Positions 1 to 6,965 of a stretch of 12,713 bases of DNA are shown piece by piece. Source of the stretch: Deltaproteobacteria bacterium (lineage in GTDB: Bacteria; Desulfobacterota; Desulfobacteria; Desulfobacterales; JAFDDL01); assembly GCA_019310865.1 (NCBI GenBank), contig JAFDDL010000043.1, forward strand, positions 1-12,713, read 5' to 3'. The notes under the pieces were generated by a model. The model was not told where the DNA came from. It was given only the letters and a program-made list of their open reading frames with translations, and searched no databases. The translations under genes were made by a program, and so were the position numbers. The number at the start of each line of letters is the position of its first letter. Positions within the stretch are counted from its first letter, which is position 1.

Positions 1-228
1 GATCTGGGCATGCCGATACCCAATCCGTCCCCCCTTGACGGGATGCATTTGCCGAATGCCTCCGATCGAACCGAGTTGGGCATTCGCCTTCTGAGCGCCT
101 TTCTGGTTGATGGAAAAATCCGAGGCGTCACGGCAAACGGCGAGTATTACCATCACACGATCGCCGAGCCGCTTACCCGCAGATTTCTGTCTGGGCTGCA
201 GAAGGTTCGAATTCGGGGCGTAAAATAG
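1..228 (+). CDS. 3' fragment of an unrecognised protein-coding gene
   Basis: The frame is open from the first base of the window to a TAG stop at 226-228 and gives 75 residues, so the gene begins upstream. An internal ATG at 10 exists, but there is no reason to treat it as the true start. The visible C-terminus opens with a proline-rich stretch (MPIPNPSPLDGMHLPNASD), followed by a short alpha/beta-looking segment (LGIRLLSAFLVDGKIRGVTA) and a basic end (VRIRGVK). There is no signal peptide, membrane segment or metal-binding motif in this piece. I do not recognise the family. It ends 5 bp before the 3' end of the convergent FGE-like gene, which leaves no room for a conventional terminator. It is judged coding because the frame is open to the window edge and its composition is normal for a protein. 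Confidence 0.55.
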   Translation, partial: DLGMPIPNPSPLDGMHLPNASDRTELGIRLLSAFLVDGKIRGVTANGEYYHHTIAEPLTRRFLSGLQKVRIRGVK

Positions 229-233
229 GAGCT

Positions 234-1529
234 TCAGTCCGCGAGGCACCGCATCCCAAGAATATTCGATGTAAAATCCATCGGCAGGCGTGTTCTATCA
301 CATAGCGTGATACGATCATTGGAAATCCAGGACCCACCCCTGGCCACATAATACTTCGGCGCGTTTTCCAGCGGATATTTGGGCGAACATTCATCAGACG
401 TCCACTCCAGGACATTTCCGATCATGTCCGCCAGCCCGAATGTGTTGATACCCTCCGGATACTCATCCACCGGCGATGTGTCGGAGATTGCACTGGTTTC
501 AATGTTGCAGCATTCCGTCTTCCAGGTATCACCCCATGGGTACAATTCACCGGTTTGCGTTCTTGCCGCTGCTTCCCATTCCACCTCTGTCGGCAGTCGT
601 TTACCCGCCCAGGCCGCAAATGCGAATGCATCCCGAAGGCTGATCTGTACCACCGGATGATTGCGTTTGTTATGAAGGTTGCTTCCGGGGCCGAACGGCT
701 GAAACCATGCCGCACCGTCAACCTTTTTTCGAACGGATGCCGCATTCCAAACCGATCGTTGTTGTCCGGTTTTGGGGTCATCAAACCTTTGAAAACGACC
801 CGCATAAACATATCCAAAACCAAGTTTTTCTGCGGTGGTCGTGTATCCGGTCCGCTCGATAAATATTTCAAACAGGGCATTTGTCACCGGGTATTTACCC
901 ATATAGAAATCGGTCTGGGTGATTGTTTTCTCTTTGAGGACATCCGCATCGGTGTCTGCCCGCCCAATCTTGTAGTTGCCGGCCGGAGCCAGTAAATATT
1001 GATTGTAATGTCGTTCCATGACCCCCAGGAACCCGTCGAATTGTTCGGCCAAAAGTTTTTGTTTTTTGAGATCGAGAATCACATTTTCAAAATCAACGTC
1101 TTCGGTGTCAAGCATATCAACTGGAAGACCCAGCTGTTCCATCCAATCTTCACGATCATTGAGGGCATCACTGAGTGAATTTAATAGCTTGTCCTTTGCC
1201 GCATCACACATTACAAATGTGTTCCGGGACCCGATCGTGATACCCTCGGGGTTTTCACCTCGATCCCAGGCCTTTTCCAGGTCTACATTCACGGATGATT
1301 TCATTACGCTGAAATTTATGCGTTTTAACCTGAGTGCATTCGCATCGTCACCGATGTTCCATAGTTGCCTGATGAGCGTTTCGGCCTCAATGCTTTGAAT
1401 GGATTCCAAGGCACCCTCAGCTTCGTAGTGACGTTTAATGGCATGAATTAGTTTTGATTTTAACGATTTGGTTTTTCGGTACTTCAAGCCTGAGACAGCT
1501 TGCTCGATGCCTTCCAACGTAATTGTCAT
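234..1529 (-). CDS. FGE/SUMF1-fold protein without the canonical catalytic cysteines
   Basis: The 431-aa protein has two parts. Residues about 1-175 are an alpha-rich N-terminal region of unknown function, including a stretch around 76-116 (MKSSVNVDLEKAWDRG, then NPEGITIG and a VMCDAAKDKLL helix). Residues about 180-431 form an FGE-sulfatase/SUMF1 (C-type-lectin-like) domain, shown by FYMGKYPVTNALFEIFI, HPVVQISLRDAFAFAAWAG, KRLPTEVEWEAAAR, LYPWGD, the GNVLEWTSDE motif and the C-terminal RGGSW...RTR region. True FGE oxidises a sulfatase Cys using two cysteines (336 and 341 in human). Aligning GGSY with GGSW 398-401 puts Ser403 and Thr408 at those places. C410 lies two residues further on, and C340/C341, C381 and C428 are elsewhere. 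It is therefore probably a binding or structural member of the fold, or an enzyme with different chemistry. No sulfatase is nearby. The start is supported by GAGGTA (1537-1542, minus strand) 7 nt before ATG. No signal peptide is visible, so it is presumably cytosolic. Confidence 0.85.
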   Translation of the reverse strand: MTITLEGIEQAVSGLKYRKTKSLKSKLIHAIKRHYEAEGALESIQSIEAETLIRQLWNIGDDANALRLKRINFSVMKSSVNVDLEKAWDRGENPEGITIGSRNTFVMCDAAKDKLLNSLSDALNDREDWMEQLGLPVDMLDTEDVDFENVILDLKKQKLLAEQFDGFLGVMERHYNQYLLAPAGNYKIGRADTDADVLKEKTITQTDFYMGKYPVTNALFEIFIERTGYTTTAEKLGFGYVYAGRFQRFDDPKTGQQRSVWNAASVRKKVDGAAWFQPFGPGSNLHNKRNHPVVQISLRDAFAFAAWAGKRLPTEVEWEAAARTQTGELYPWGDTWKTECCNIETSAISDTSPVDEYPEGINTFGLADMIGNVLEWTSDECSPKYPLENAPKYYVARGGSWISNDRITLCDRTRLPMDFTSNILGMRCLAD

Positions 1530-1662
1530 GGTGCCGTACCTCGCGCGAAAACCGTATGGTTGTCATCCGTTTACCGTGGCCCATTATCCATACAACATCC
1601 TCGCCGATATCTCAACCGGCCAAATTGTCCAATGTATTGATCTTTAAGATGAAAATCTAATA
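1530..1662. promoter_or_regulatory. Divergent intergenic region between the FGE-like and parA-like genes
   Basis: This gap separates two divergently transcribed genes and must carry promoters for both unless transcription enters from elsewhere. Towards the parA-like gene there is a sigma70-like pair, TTGATC (1637-1642) and AATAAT (1659-1664), with a 16-bp spacer; the -10 scores 5/6 and the -35 scores 4/6. Its -10 overlaps the ATG at 1663. Towards the FGE-like gene a GATAAT-like hexamer is present without a well-spaced -35, so no promoter is claimed there, but the ribosome binding site (GAGGTA) is good. No parS-like palindrome (TGTTTCACGTGAAACA) was seen. Confidence 0.4.
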
Positions 1663-2472
1663 ATGGCTTTGCATAATATAAATTGTGTGGTATTAAACCG
1701 CCCTATGGGGCATATCTTTTGTGTAGCCAGTCAAAAGGGCGGGACCGGTAAAACCACAACGGCTGTTAATCTAGCTGCGGCGTTGGCGATTTTTGAAAAA
1801 CAAACGTTGCTGGTAGATTGCGACCCGCTGGGGAATGCAACGACCGGTGTCGGCATTGATAAGGGGTCGATTTCGTGCAGCCTCTATCACGCCCTCGTGG
1901 GAGCAGCCAGAGCGCGCGATGTCATTGTCGACACAACGCTCGATTATCTGCAGATAATGCCCGCTCGAATTGACCTGCTGCGTGCCGAAGCACAAACAAA
2001 GGGCAAATCAACGGGTGCGGTCATGAGACGCATGTTACGCGACCTTGCCTGGGATTATGATTATATCATCATTGACTCACCGCCTTCTCTGGGATTTTTG
2101 ACCATAAGCGCCATGGCCTCGGCGGATTTTCTGATTCTGCCGCTTCAATATCAAATTTTTTCCTTCGAAGGGCTGTCTCAACTGCTCATGGTCGTAAAAA
2201 AATTACGCAATTCAATCAATCCCGAGCTGAAAATTGCCGGCATTTTATTTACGATGTGCGACCACACCCCGGCAACCGGACAGTCGAATGAAACTGCCAC
2301 GTTGAGTCGCATTCAACATAATATATTTCAAACCCGGATTCCCTGGGACACCCTGCTGGCAGAGGCCGCAAATCATACGAAACCCGCCGCCCTGTTGGAT
2401 ATGATGTCCGAAGGCGCAAACGCCCATATGGAACTAGCGCAAGAACTCATGGACACCGTGGGCGACGCATGA
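1663..2472 (+). CDS. Orphan ParA/Soj-family partition-type ATPase
   Basis: A 269-aa P-loop ATPase of the ParA/MinD group. It carries the deviant Walker A motif KGGTGKTTT (residues 25-33, signature Lys25), a Walker A' segment VDCDPLGNATTG (51-62; the usual DPQGN reads DPLGN), Walker B YIIIDSPPSLG (134-144), and the ParA C-terminal pattern FQTRIPWDTLLAEAANHTKP. ParA ATPases dimerise on ATP, bind DNA non-specifically and position plasmids, chromosome origins, chemoreceptor arrays or other cargo with a partner that stimulates hydrolysis. No ParB gene or parS-like site is visible here. The two genes that follow, the first only 34 bp away, are the natural partner candidates. The start is uncertain: ATG 1663 gives 14 residues ahead of a typical ParA N-terminus, whereas ATG 1705 (MGHIFCVASQKGG) fits the family better, and a possible -10 element overlaps 1663. 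Neither ATG has a good ribosome binding site. The symbol parA is withheld because the cargo is unknown. Confidence 0.92.
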   Translation: MALHNINCVVLNRPMGHIFCVASQKGGTGKTTTAVNLAAALAIFEKQTLLVDCDPLGNATTGVGIDKGSISCSLYHALVGAARARDVIVDTTLDYLQIMPARIDLLRAEAQTKGKSTGAVMRRMLRDLAWDYDYIIIDSPPSLGFLTISAMASADFLILPLQYQIFSFEGLSQLLMVVKKLRNSINPELKIAGILFTMCDHTPATGQSNETATLSRIQHNIFQTRIPWDTLLAEAANHTKPAALLDMMSEGANAHMELAQELMDTVGDA

Positions 2473-2493
2473 TAAATCACACCACATATACAA

Positions 2494-2500
2494 AGAGGTG
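2494..2500 (+). promoter_or_regulatory. Ribosome binding site fixing a GTG start at 2507
   Basis: AGAGGTG lies 6 nt upstream of GTG at 2507. The in-frame GTG at 2498 lies inside this Shine-Dalgarno element and so cannot be the start used with it. The gene is therefore called from 2507, which removes three residues (V-I-Q) from the longest reading. Confidence 0.65.
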
Positions 2501-2506
2501 ATTCAA

Positions 2507-3013
2507 GTGAAAATTACCAATTCAGACCTTATAAAAAGCGGTGAGAGAGAACTCATTGATACCATTATTGGCGACCTTGACTGGGGCATCATTAAAAAGA
2601 TCGTCAAGGACCACCATAAGCTGAGCATAGAAGATGACGTGGCATACCGCCAGGGGGACATTATCGTCCAGGACGGCAAAGTGGCCTATCAACTTGATTT
2701 TGAAGTTAAAATGAGGTTGTCGGTCGTGTTCGACCGGGACGGCAACTATCTGTCTCTCGCAGCGTCGGATGAAGGCGAAACGGACGTGCCTGCGGCAGCG
2801 TTGCCCGCAGAAACAGACGAAATAGCCGAAGCGTTGACGCAAAGTGAATCGGATGTCGACGTCGTAGATGTCGTCATCGGAGATGACGACATACCGGAGG
2901 GCCCGACTCAGGAAGCTCTCCCGGCTGTGGATCCGGAAAAAGCACCCAAAGAAAATTTTTCCGCCATGGCATCCCACATCGCCGATATGATTTCCGATAT
3001 TAACGAAGACTAG
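2507..3013 (+). CDS. Small conserved-looking protein with a very acidic C-terminal tail
   Basis: A 168-aa protein starting at GTG 2507 with a well-placed ribosome binding site. Residues about 1-87 look like a compact folded domain: a helical start (LIKSGERELIDTIIGDLDW), a KIVKDHHKL helix, then beta-rich IIVQDGKVAYQLDFEVKMRLSV-type strands ending FDRDGNYLSL. Residues about 88-168 are low complexity and strongly acidic (repeated D/E/A, for example SESDVDVVDVVIGDDD) and close with a short hydrophobic helix-like end (FSAMASHIADMISDINED). I do not recognise the domain, and there is no signal peptide, membrane segment or catalytic motif. It lies 34 bp after the ParA-type gene and is probably co-transcribed with it. 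The tail could mimic DNA or bind a basic surface of a partner, but that is inference. It is very probably a real gene, given the ribosome binding site, the position and the domain-like N-terminus. Confidence 0.8.
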   Translation: MKITNSDLIKSGERELIDTIIGDLDWGIIKKIVKDHHKLSIEDDVAYRQGDIIVQDGKVAYQLDFEVKMRLSVVFDRDGNYLSLAASDEGETDVPAAALPAETDEIAEALTQSESDVDVVDVVIGDDDIPEGPTQEALPAVDPEKAPKENFSAMASHIADMISDINED

Positions 3014-3136
3014 CGATTCGGATTGGTTACCATCCAGCGAAGCACCGTTAAAATGCGAGAACGCCGCCCTGGGCTGTAGGACAGCGAGCCAGCGAGACTC
3101 CGAGATGCCATTTATGGATGGGCGGCCATTAATCCC
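3014..3136 (+). other. Intergenic gap inside the ParA-type cluster
   Basis: This gap of 123 bp between two co-directional genes contains no credible reading frame. It holds a small perfect hairpin (GCTGT-AGG-ACAGC, 3073-3085), a local repeat AGCGAG-cc-AGCGAG, and just before the next start a short ATGG-GCGG-CCAT hairpin. There is no U-tract, so nothing here looks like an intrinsic terminator. No convincing sigma70 promoter was seen, and read-through from the upstream genes is the simplest reading. Confidence 0.3.
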
Positions 3137-4495
3137 ATGGCTGTAATGAACAACAACTCCCAAAACGCACAAATCGACGAAATCCGGCAACGATTCAGTG
3201 ATATATTTGTTGCCTGTGTGGCCGATCTGATAGGGACTAAAGACCGTCTCGAAAACTTTACCATCGACATGACCACCGTGGCATGCCTCCTGCTGCTTAT
3301 CGAGCGGGAAAACGAAATCCGGGCATTTCCGGGATCACCTCCGGAACGATACAATCGAGAATCTTTCCTGAACGATATCCACGACATCGGTATAGAACGC
3401 GATGAAGAGATGATGGTAGCCCTTCAGAATCTCTCGCAGTTTGGCTTTATCAAGATCAGCAAGGACCATCTTTACACTGCCGGAGAGCCCGCTTTCAAAC
3501 TCGTCGAAGTGCTGAATAAGGTGTTGCCCCAGATGCCGGGGATGAGCGTGATTGCCTATGTGAACCAATCCATCAATGAGGTCATATCCGGCCGGAATAC
3601 CCCCCAGCGAGCTGCCGATAACTTTAAACAGGCATTAAAAAAACAAGGGGTTCCGCTTTCGGATGCCGATTTGGAAATTTTCGAAAGGCCACCTGATCCG
3701 CAAGGGGCGGAATCCCTATCGAAACAGGATCGGGCCACCTCAAAGGCGCGCCGCATGTCGCATCTTCAACAATTGTCAAAAATTCGGAAAAAAAGTCTGG
3801 CATCCGCCAAAGATCCAGCCGTTGTCACAAGCCGACCCTATACCAACAGGGTTGAAATTAAAGAGCTGTTCCCCCAACAGGCGCCTTCATCGCCGGCCCT
3901 GGAACCCCCGGAGGCGGACGATCAACGGCCGAATGCCACCGAATCGATCCAACAGGACGCCGAATCGGTGTGTGAACCCGCTGATAAATCCCCACCGGCT
4001 ATGGATGTGCCTGGTGTAACGGAACCACCCACGGCATCCGAGGCGGACAAACCGGAGGCAATCCCATCCGAGGACGAAAACATGGCGGCCTCAGAGCCCG
4101 TCGCCACAGCGAAGGCCGACATCGACGAGGTGCTTGGACCGGTTAAGACAGCAGCGGATGAAGCGGTTGATACCGACGCACTTCAGGATCCCGAGGAAGA
4201 ACAGCTCCTCACCTGCCCGCTCTGCAGCCAGGGAAAAATTCTGTCCGAAGTGACCCAAAAAGGGAAAACCTATTATAAATGCTCCAGTGAAACCTGTCAC
4301 CTCATCAGCTGGGGCAAACCCTTCCCGCTTGCCTGCCCGCGGTGCCAAAATCCGTTTCTTATCGAATTCATTCAAAAAGACGGAAAGACCGGACTAAAAT
4401 GCCCACGTGCCACATGCGCCTTTCGGCAAAAGAACTTTGACGGGAAATCGATTCCCGGCGCAACCCCGCACATTACCAGAGGCGAGTACCCATAA
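3137..4495 (+). CDS. Double topoisomerase-type zinc-ribbon protein with a disordered linker
   Basis: A 452-aa protein. Residues about 10-185 are a folded alpha-rich region (QIDEIRQRFSDIF, then MTTVACLLLLIERENEIRAF, and EEMMVALQNLSQFGFIKISKDH with a winged-helix flavour). Residues about 195-240 are basic (KARRMSHLQQLSKIRKKS). Residues about 245-355 are a Pro/Glu/Ala/Asp-rich linker that looks disordered. Residues 358-432 hold two Cys4 zinc ribbons of the bacterial topoisomerase I C-terminal type: C360-x2-C363-x18-C382-x4-C387 and C400-x2-C403-x18-C422-x4-C427. There is no topoisomerase catalytic domain. Such ribbons bind single-stranded nucleic acid in topoisomerase I, so a nucleic-acid-binding role is likely by family knowledge, and a partner role for the upstream ParA-type ATPase is inference. 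The start is ATG 3137; ATG 3146 is an alternative, and neither has a strong ribosome binding site. The frame closes four bases before a Lys/Arg-rich mini-ORF. Confidence 0.82.
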   Translation: MAVMNNNSQNAQIDEIRQRFSDIFVACVADLIGTKDRLENFTIDMTTVACLLLLIERENEIRAFPGSPPERYNRESFLNDIHDIGIERDEEMMVALQNLSQFGFIKISKDHLYTAGEPAFKLVEVLNKVLPQMPGMSVIAYVNQSINEVISGRNTPQRAADNFKQALKKQGVPLSDADLEIFERPPDPQGAESLSKQDRATSKARRMSHLQQLSKIRKKSLASAKDPAVVTSRPYTNRVEIKELFPQQAPSSPALEPPEADDQRPNATESIQQDAESVCEPADKSPPAMDVPGVTEPPTASEADKPEAIPSEDENMAASEPVATAKADIDEVLGPVKTAADEAVDTDALQDPEEEQLLTCPLCSQGKILSEVTQKGKTYYKCSSETCHLISWGKPFPLACPRCQNPFLIEFIQKDGKTGLKCPRATCAFRQKNFDGKSIPGATPHITRGEYP

Positions 4496-4499
4496 AAAA

Positions 4500-4586
4500 A
4501 TGGCTGCTCGAAAAAAGGTCGGCAAAAAGAAAATGCGTCGAGTGGTCCAAAAAAAAATAGGGATGAATACGTCATTGCACCGGTAG
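4500..4586 (+). CDS. Possible 28-codon Lys/Arg-rich small ORF or displaced C-terminal tail
   Basis: ATG at 4500 lies four bases after the TAA (4493-4495) of the zinc-ribbon gene and opens a frame of 28 codons ending at TAG 4584-4586. It begins MAARKKVGKKKMRRVVQKKI and finishes GMNTSLHR, with about 40% Lys+Arg. It could be translated by termination-reinitiation, since stop and start are four bases apart. It could equally be what remains of a basic C-terminal tail of the zinc-ribbon protein, now out of frame by one base. An AGAGGCGAG sequence (4478-4486) is a weak, distant ribosome binding site. The last 15 bp overlap the 3' end of the convergent kinase gene. The composition is partly due to A-rich DNA (a run of seven and one of nine A), so it may be chance. 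Confidence 0.28.
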   Translation: MAARKKVGKKKMRRVVQKKIGMNTSLHR

Positions 4587-5804
4587 TATAAACGTGAAGC
4601 GGCTACCGCATTTACCGTCACTTTCAACAAAAATACGCCCCTTGTGGGCATCTATTGCCAATTTACAAAACGACAGCCCCAGACCCGTGGAGTAGATTCT
4701 TCCGTCGGCCACCTTTTTGGCCTGGAAAAATTTATCAAAAATCAGACTGTGGAACTCCGGCGGCACACCCGGCCCATCATCCTTCACACAAAAACTGACC
4801 TGGTTGTCGCCAAGTGTTTCATAAGTCACCTCCACAGCCATGCCGTCCTGTGAGTGATGGATGGCGTTAATGAGCAGATTCTGAAGTACCCGCTGCAACA
4901 TTCCCCGGTCACCCTGAATCACGGGTGAATATTGATTCTCCGAAACACCATCGATTAGCGCAACCGATTTTGCCCTCGCGATTCCGTGTATCCGTGATAA
5001 GGCGTCTCGTATCAATTCATCGGCATGGAGATTTTCATAAATCAGCTGGACACCACCCTCCTCCAACCGTGCGATGTCCAGAAGATCTGATGTCATCCGA
5101 TACAGCGCATCGCATCCTTCCTGAGCCGACGCCACATACTCCCGATTCTCTTCGTCGACGGTATAAGACAGGATGTCGATATTGGCCACGATGTTTGTAA
5201 GCGGACCTTTCAGATCATGAATCAGCATATTGAAAAGGTCTTTCTGGGTTTTCTCAAGTTGCGCCAGCCGTCGGTTCTTTTTTTCCAGCTCCCGTTTGCG
5301 TCTCTGAAGTGATGCCGTCAGGCGATGATTTTCCAATGCGCCGATAATCTGCCCGGCAAAGCTGATCAACAATCGTTGCTCCTGTGAGTCAAACCGATCC
5401 TCGCCCATTTTGTCCGTCACATTTATCACGCCGACAATCTTATTATCGACGATGATGGGCGCCACCAGAAACGCCTCTTTTTTATAATGGGGAAAGCGCA
5501 TGGCAAGCTCGGGGTCCTGAGTATTTCGATCCATGTACAACGTTTTCTTATGCTTGAACACCCAAGCGGAGGGACTCTCATGGGACAAGGGCTGCCTGGC
5601 GCCGATGAGTTTGGAATGGGTAGCGGCTCTCACGACCAGAAACTTGCGCCCCGAAACGGTCATGATGGAGCCATTCTCAGTGCCCATGCAGCGCACCACC
5701 GCCAGTAAAATCCGTTGCAGCTTCTCATCGAGGTTCAGATTCCGGCTGGCGGAAACGTCTGTCAACACACTCAGGGATCGAAGGATGTCTTTCGTATTCT
5801 GCAT
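4572..5804 (-). CDS. Cytosolic GAF-domain sensor histidine kinase
   Basis: A 410-aa protein. Residues about 20-160 form a GAF sensor domain (ILLAVVRCMGTENGSIM, AFLVAPIIVDNKIVGVINVTDK, then LISFAGQIIGALENHRL). A basic coiled coil follows at about 160-190. The HisKA dimerisation domain has the H-box FNMLIHDLKGPLTNI with phospho-acceptor His196. The HATPase_c domain shows the N-box NLLINAIHHS (Asn313), G1 DDGPG (342-346), the F-box IFDKFF and G2 GLGL (374-377). All key catalytic residues are present. There is no transmembrane segment or signal peptide, so it senses an internal cue through GAF; the ligand cannot be read from the sequence. It starts 9 bp after the stop of the REC-TPR gene, with GAGGG (5810-5814, minus strand) 5 nt before ATG, so the two form an operon and probably a cognate pair. 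It is the last gene of that operon and converges on the zinc-ribbon gene. Confidence 0.93.
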   Translation of the reverse strand: MQNTKDILRSLSVLTDVSASRNLNLDEKLQRILLAVVRCMGTENGSIMTVSGRKFLVVRAATHSKLIGARQPLSHESPSAWVFKHKKTLYMDRNTQDPELAMRFPHYKKEAFLVAPIIVDNKIVGVINVTDKMGEDRFDSQEQRLLISFAGQIIGALENHRLTASLQRRKRELEKKNRRLAQLEKTQKDLFNMLIHDLKGPLTNIVANIDILSYTVDEENREYVASAQEGCDALYRMTSDLLDIARLEEGGVQLIYENLHADELIRDALSRIHGIARAKSVALIDGVSENQYSPVIQGDRGMLQRVLQNLLINAIHHSQDGMAVEVTYETLGDNQVSFCVKDDGPGVPPEFHSLIFDKFFQAKKVADGRIYSTGLGLSFCKLAIDAHKGRIFVESDGKCGSRFTFILPVQ

Positions 5805-5813
5805 GTCGGCCCT

Positions 5814-6965
5814 CTATACACATTTTTTCAGCAACACGCGCGCCCGCTCATTATCCGGATCGATTCGCAGGATGTTGCGCAGCACCTGATCGGCCCGCAG
5901 CAACCGCCGGGCCGCCAGGTAATTGGTGGCGATGTGAAATTTAATTTCCAGGTTGGTCGTATCCTTTTCTTCGGCCTTCACAAACCAGTTGACCGCTTTG
6001 AGCGGCTTGCCCATGGCTTCGAAAACGGTTCCAAGCTGTATCCGAATATCATTTCGGTCACTCTGGTCCTGCAACAGTCCTTCCAGCAGGCTCACGGCAT
6101 ATGTGTAAACCTTGTTTTCGATACAAAATGTCGCAACCGTTTCCGTCAGTTTCGGGTCCGAGTCGGCCAATGCGATGGCGCGATCAAAAGCCTTGGCCGC
6201 TTTTTTGAACAATCCCTTTTGCGCAAGCGCTTTGCCGAAATTGATGCCCCGCTCCACATGTCTGGGACTGACCGCCATGGCCTTTTCGAAATAGGTGGTG
6301 GCTTTTTCGATTTGATCTCTTTTCAGGTAAATCTCTCCCAGCAAATGACAGGCAAAGACATCGAAGTTATTCATTTTTGCTGCCTTGAGCAGCCACTTTT
6401 CCGCCTTTGCCAGGTTCCCCATGTCATGATGCAGCGATCCGATTTCTCGCGGTGGCTTGGATGATTGAAGATCGGCACTCATGGCAAGCTTGGCCTCTGC
6501 CAGGGCCGCATGCAGGTGTCCGTCCTCTTTAAAGGACCGAGCCCGTTTAAGATGGGTAACCATCGGTGTCGGATCGTTCACCATTGCCACGACACGTTCA
6601 ATTTTATCGCCAAGGGACTTGACCGTCAGCGGTTTGAGAATGTACGCATCGATTTCCGATTCACCGGCTTCGGCAACCATTTCGCGGTTGGCGTCCGCAG
6701 ACACCATAATCACCGGCATTTCGCGCAGATCACGATCTTCCCGAATGATCTCCAACGCTTCGACACCGGTCATCACCGGCATGTTCAGGTCGAGGATCAG
6801 AAGATCAATTTTGTTTTCCCGGACGATTTCAAGGGCATCCGCTCCATTGTGGGCAAAATCGAACGTCCGGCCGTACCCAAGTACCTTGAGTATGCCGCGG
6901 ATCGATTTGCACATGCTCTCAACATCATCTGCGATGGCAACGCGCATCGTTTTCAAGTCAATCAT
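5814..6965 (-). CDS. Response regulator with REC receiver and TPR output domain
   Basis: A 383-aa protein. Residues about 7-127 are a receiver domain: acidic pair Asp13/Asp14 (AIADD), phospho-acceptor Asp59 in LLILDLNMP, switch Ser89 (VSA) and conserved Lys111 (ILKP). Residues about 135-380 are helical TPR-like repeats, for example AKAEKWLLKAAKMN, IEKATTYFEKAMAVSPRH, LFKKAAKAFDRAIALADSD and LRADQVLRNILRIDPDN. There is no DNA-binding, diguanylate cyclase or other enzymatic domain, so the output is presumably protein-protein interaction. Its first-gene position before the GAF histidine kinase makes that kinase the likely phospho-donor. The ATG at 6965 is preceded by GTGGA at a 6-nt spacing; the alternative Met7 lacks a ribosome binding site. 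A C6-A-C5 run (G-rich on the coding strand) lies just upstream in the leader. The gene is divergent from mqnE. The full receiver signature makes the call secure, while the biological role is open. Confidence 0.92.
   Translation of the reverse strand: MIDLKTMRVAIADDVESMCKSIRGILKVLGYGRTFDFAHNGADALEIVRENKIDLLILDLNMPVMTGVEALEIIREDRDLREMPVIMVSADANREMVAEAGESEIDAYILKPLTVKSLGDKIERVVAMVNDPTPMVTHLKRARSFKEDGHLHAALAEAKLAMSADLQSSKPPREIGSLHHDMGNLAKAEKWLLKAAKMNNFDVFACHLLGEIYLKRDQIEKATTYFEKAMAVSPRHVERGINFGKALAQKGLFKKAAKAFDRAIALADSDPKLTETVATFCIENKVYTYAVSLLEGLLQDQSDRNDIRIQLGTVFEAMGKPLKAVNWFVKAEEKDTTNLEIKFHIATNYLAARRLLRADQVLRNILRIDPDNERARVLLKKCV

Noticed and set aside
234..1529. Diversity-generating retroelement target, because the protein has an FGE/C-type-lectin fold
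   Set aside because: No reverse transcriptase, template repeat or Avd-like gene is visible, and no near-duplicate of the 3' end was noticed in the window.
4496..4571. Bidirectional terminator between the convergent zinc-ribbon and kinase genes
   Set aside because: There is a nine-A run (T-run for the kinase transcript), but the only inverted repeats are 4-5 bp with poor geometry (ATGA...TCAT; CTCGA...TCGAG). That is not enough to call a terminator.
4585..4600. Partial parS-like sequence (AAACGTGAAG)
   Set aside because: It matches only part of one arm and lies in the C-terminal codons of the kinase gene. There is no palindrome.
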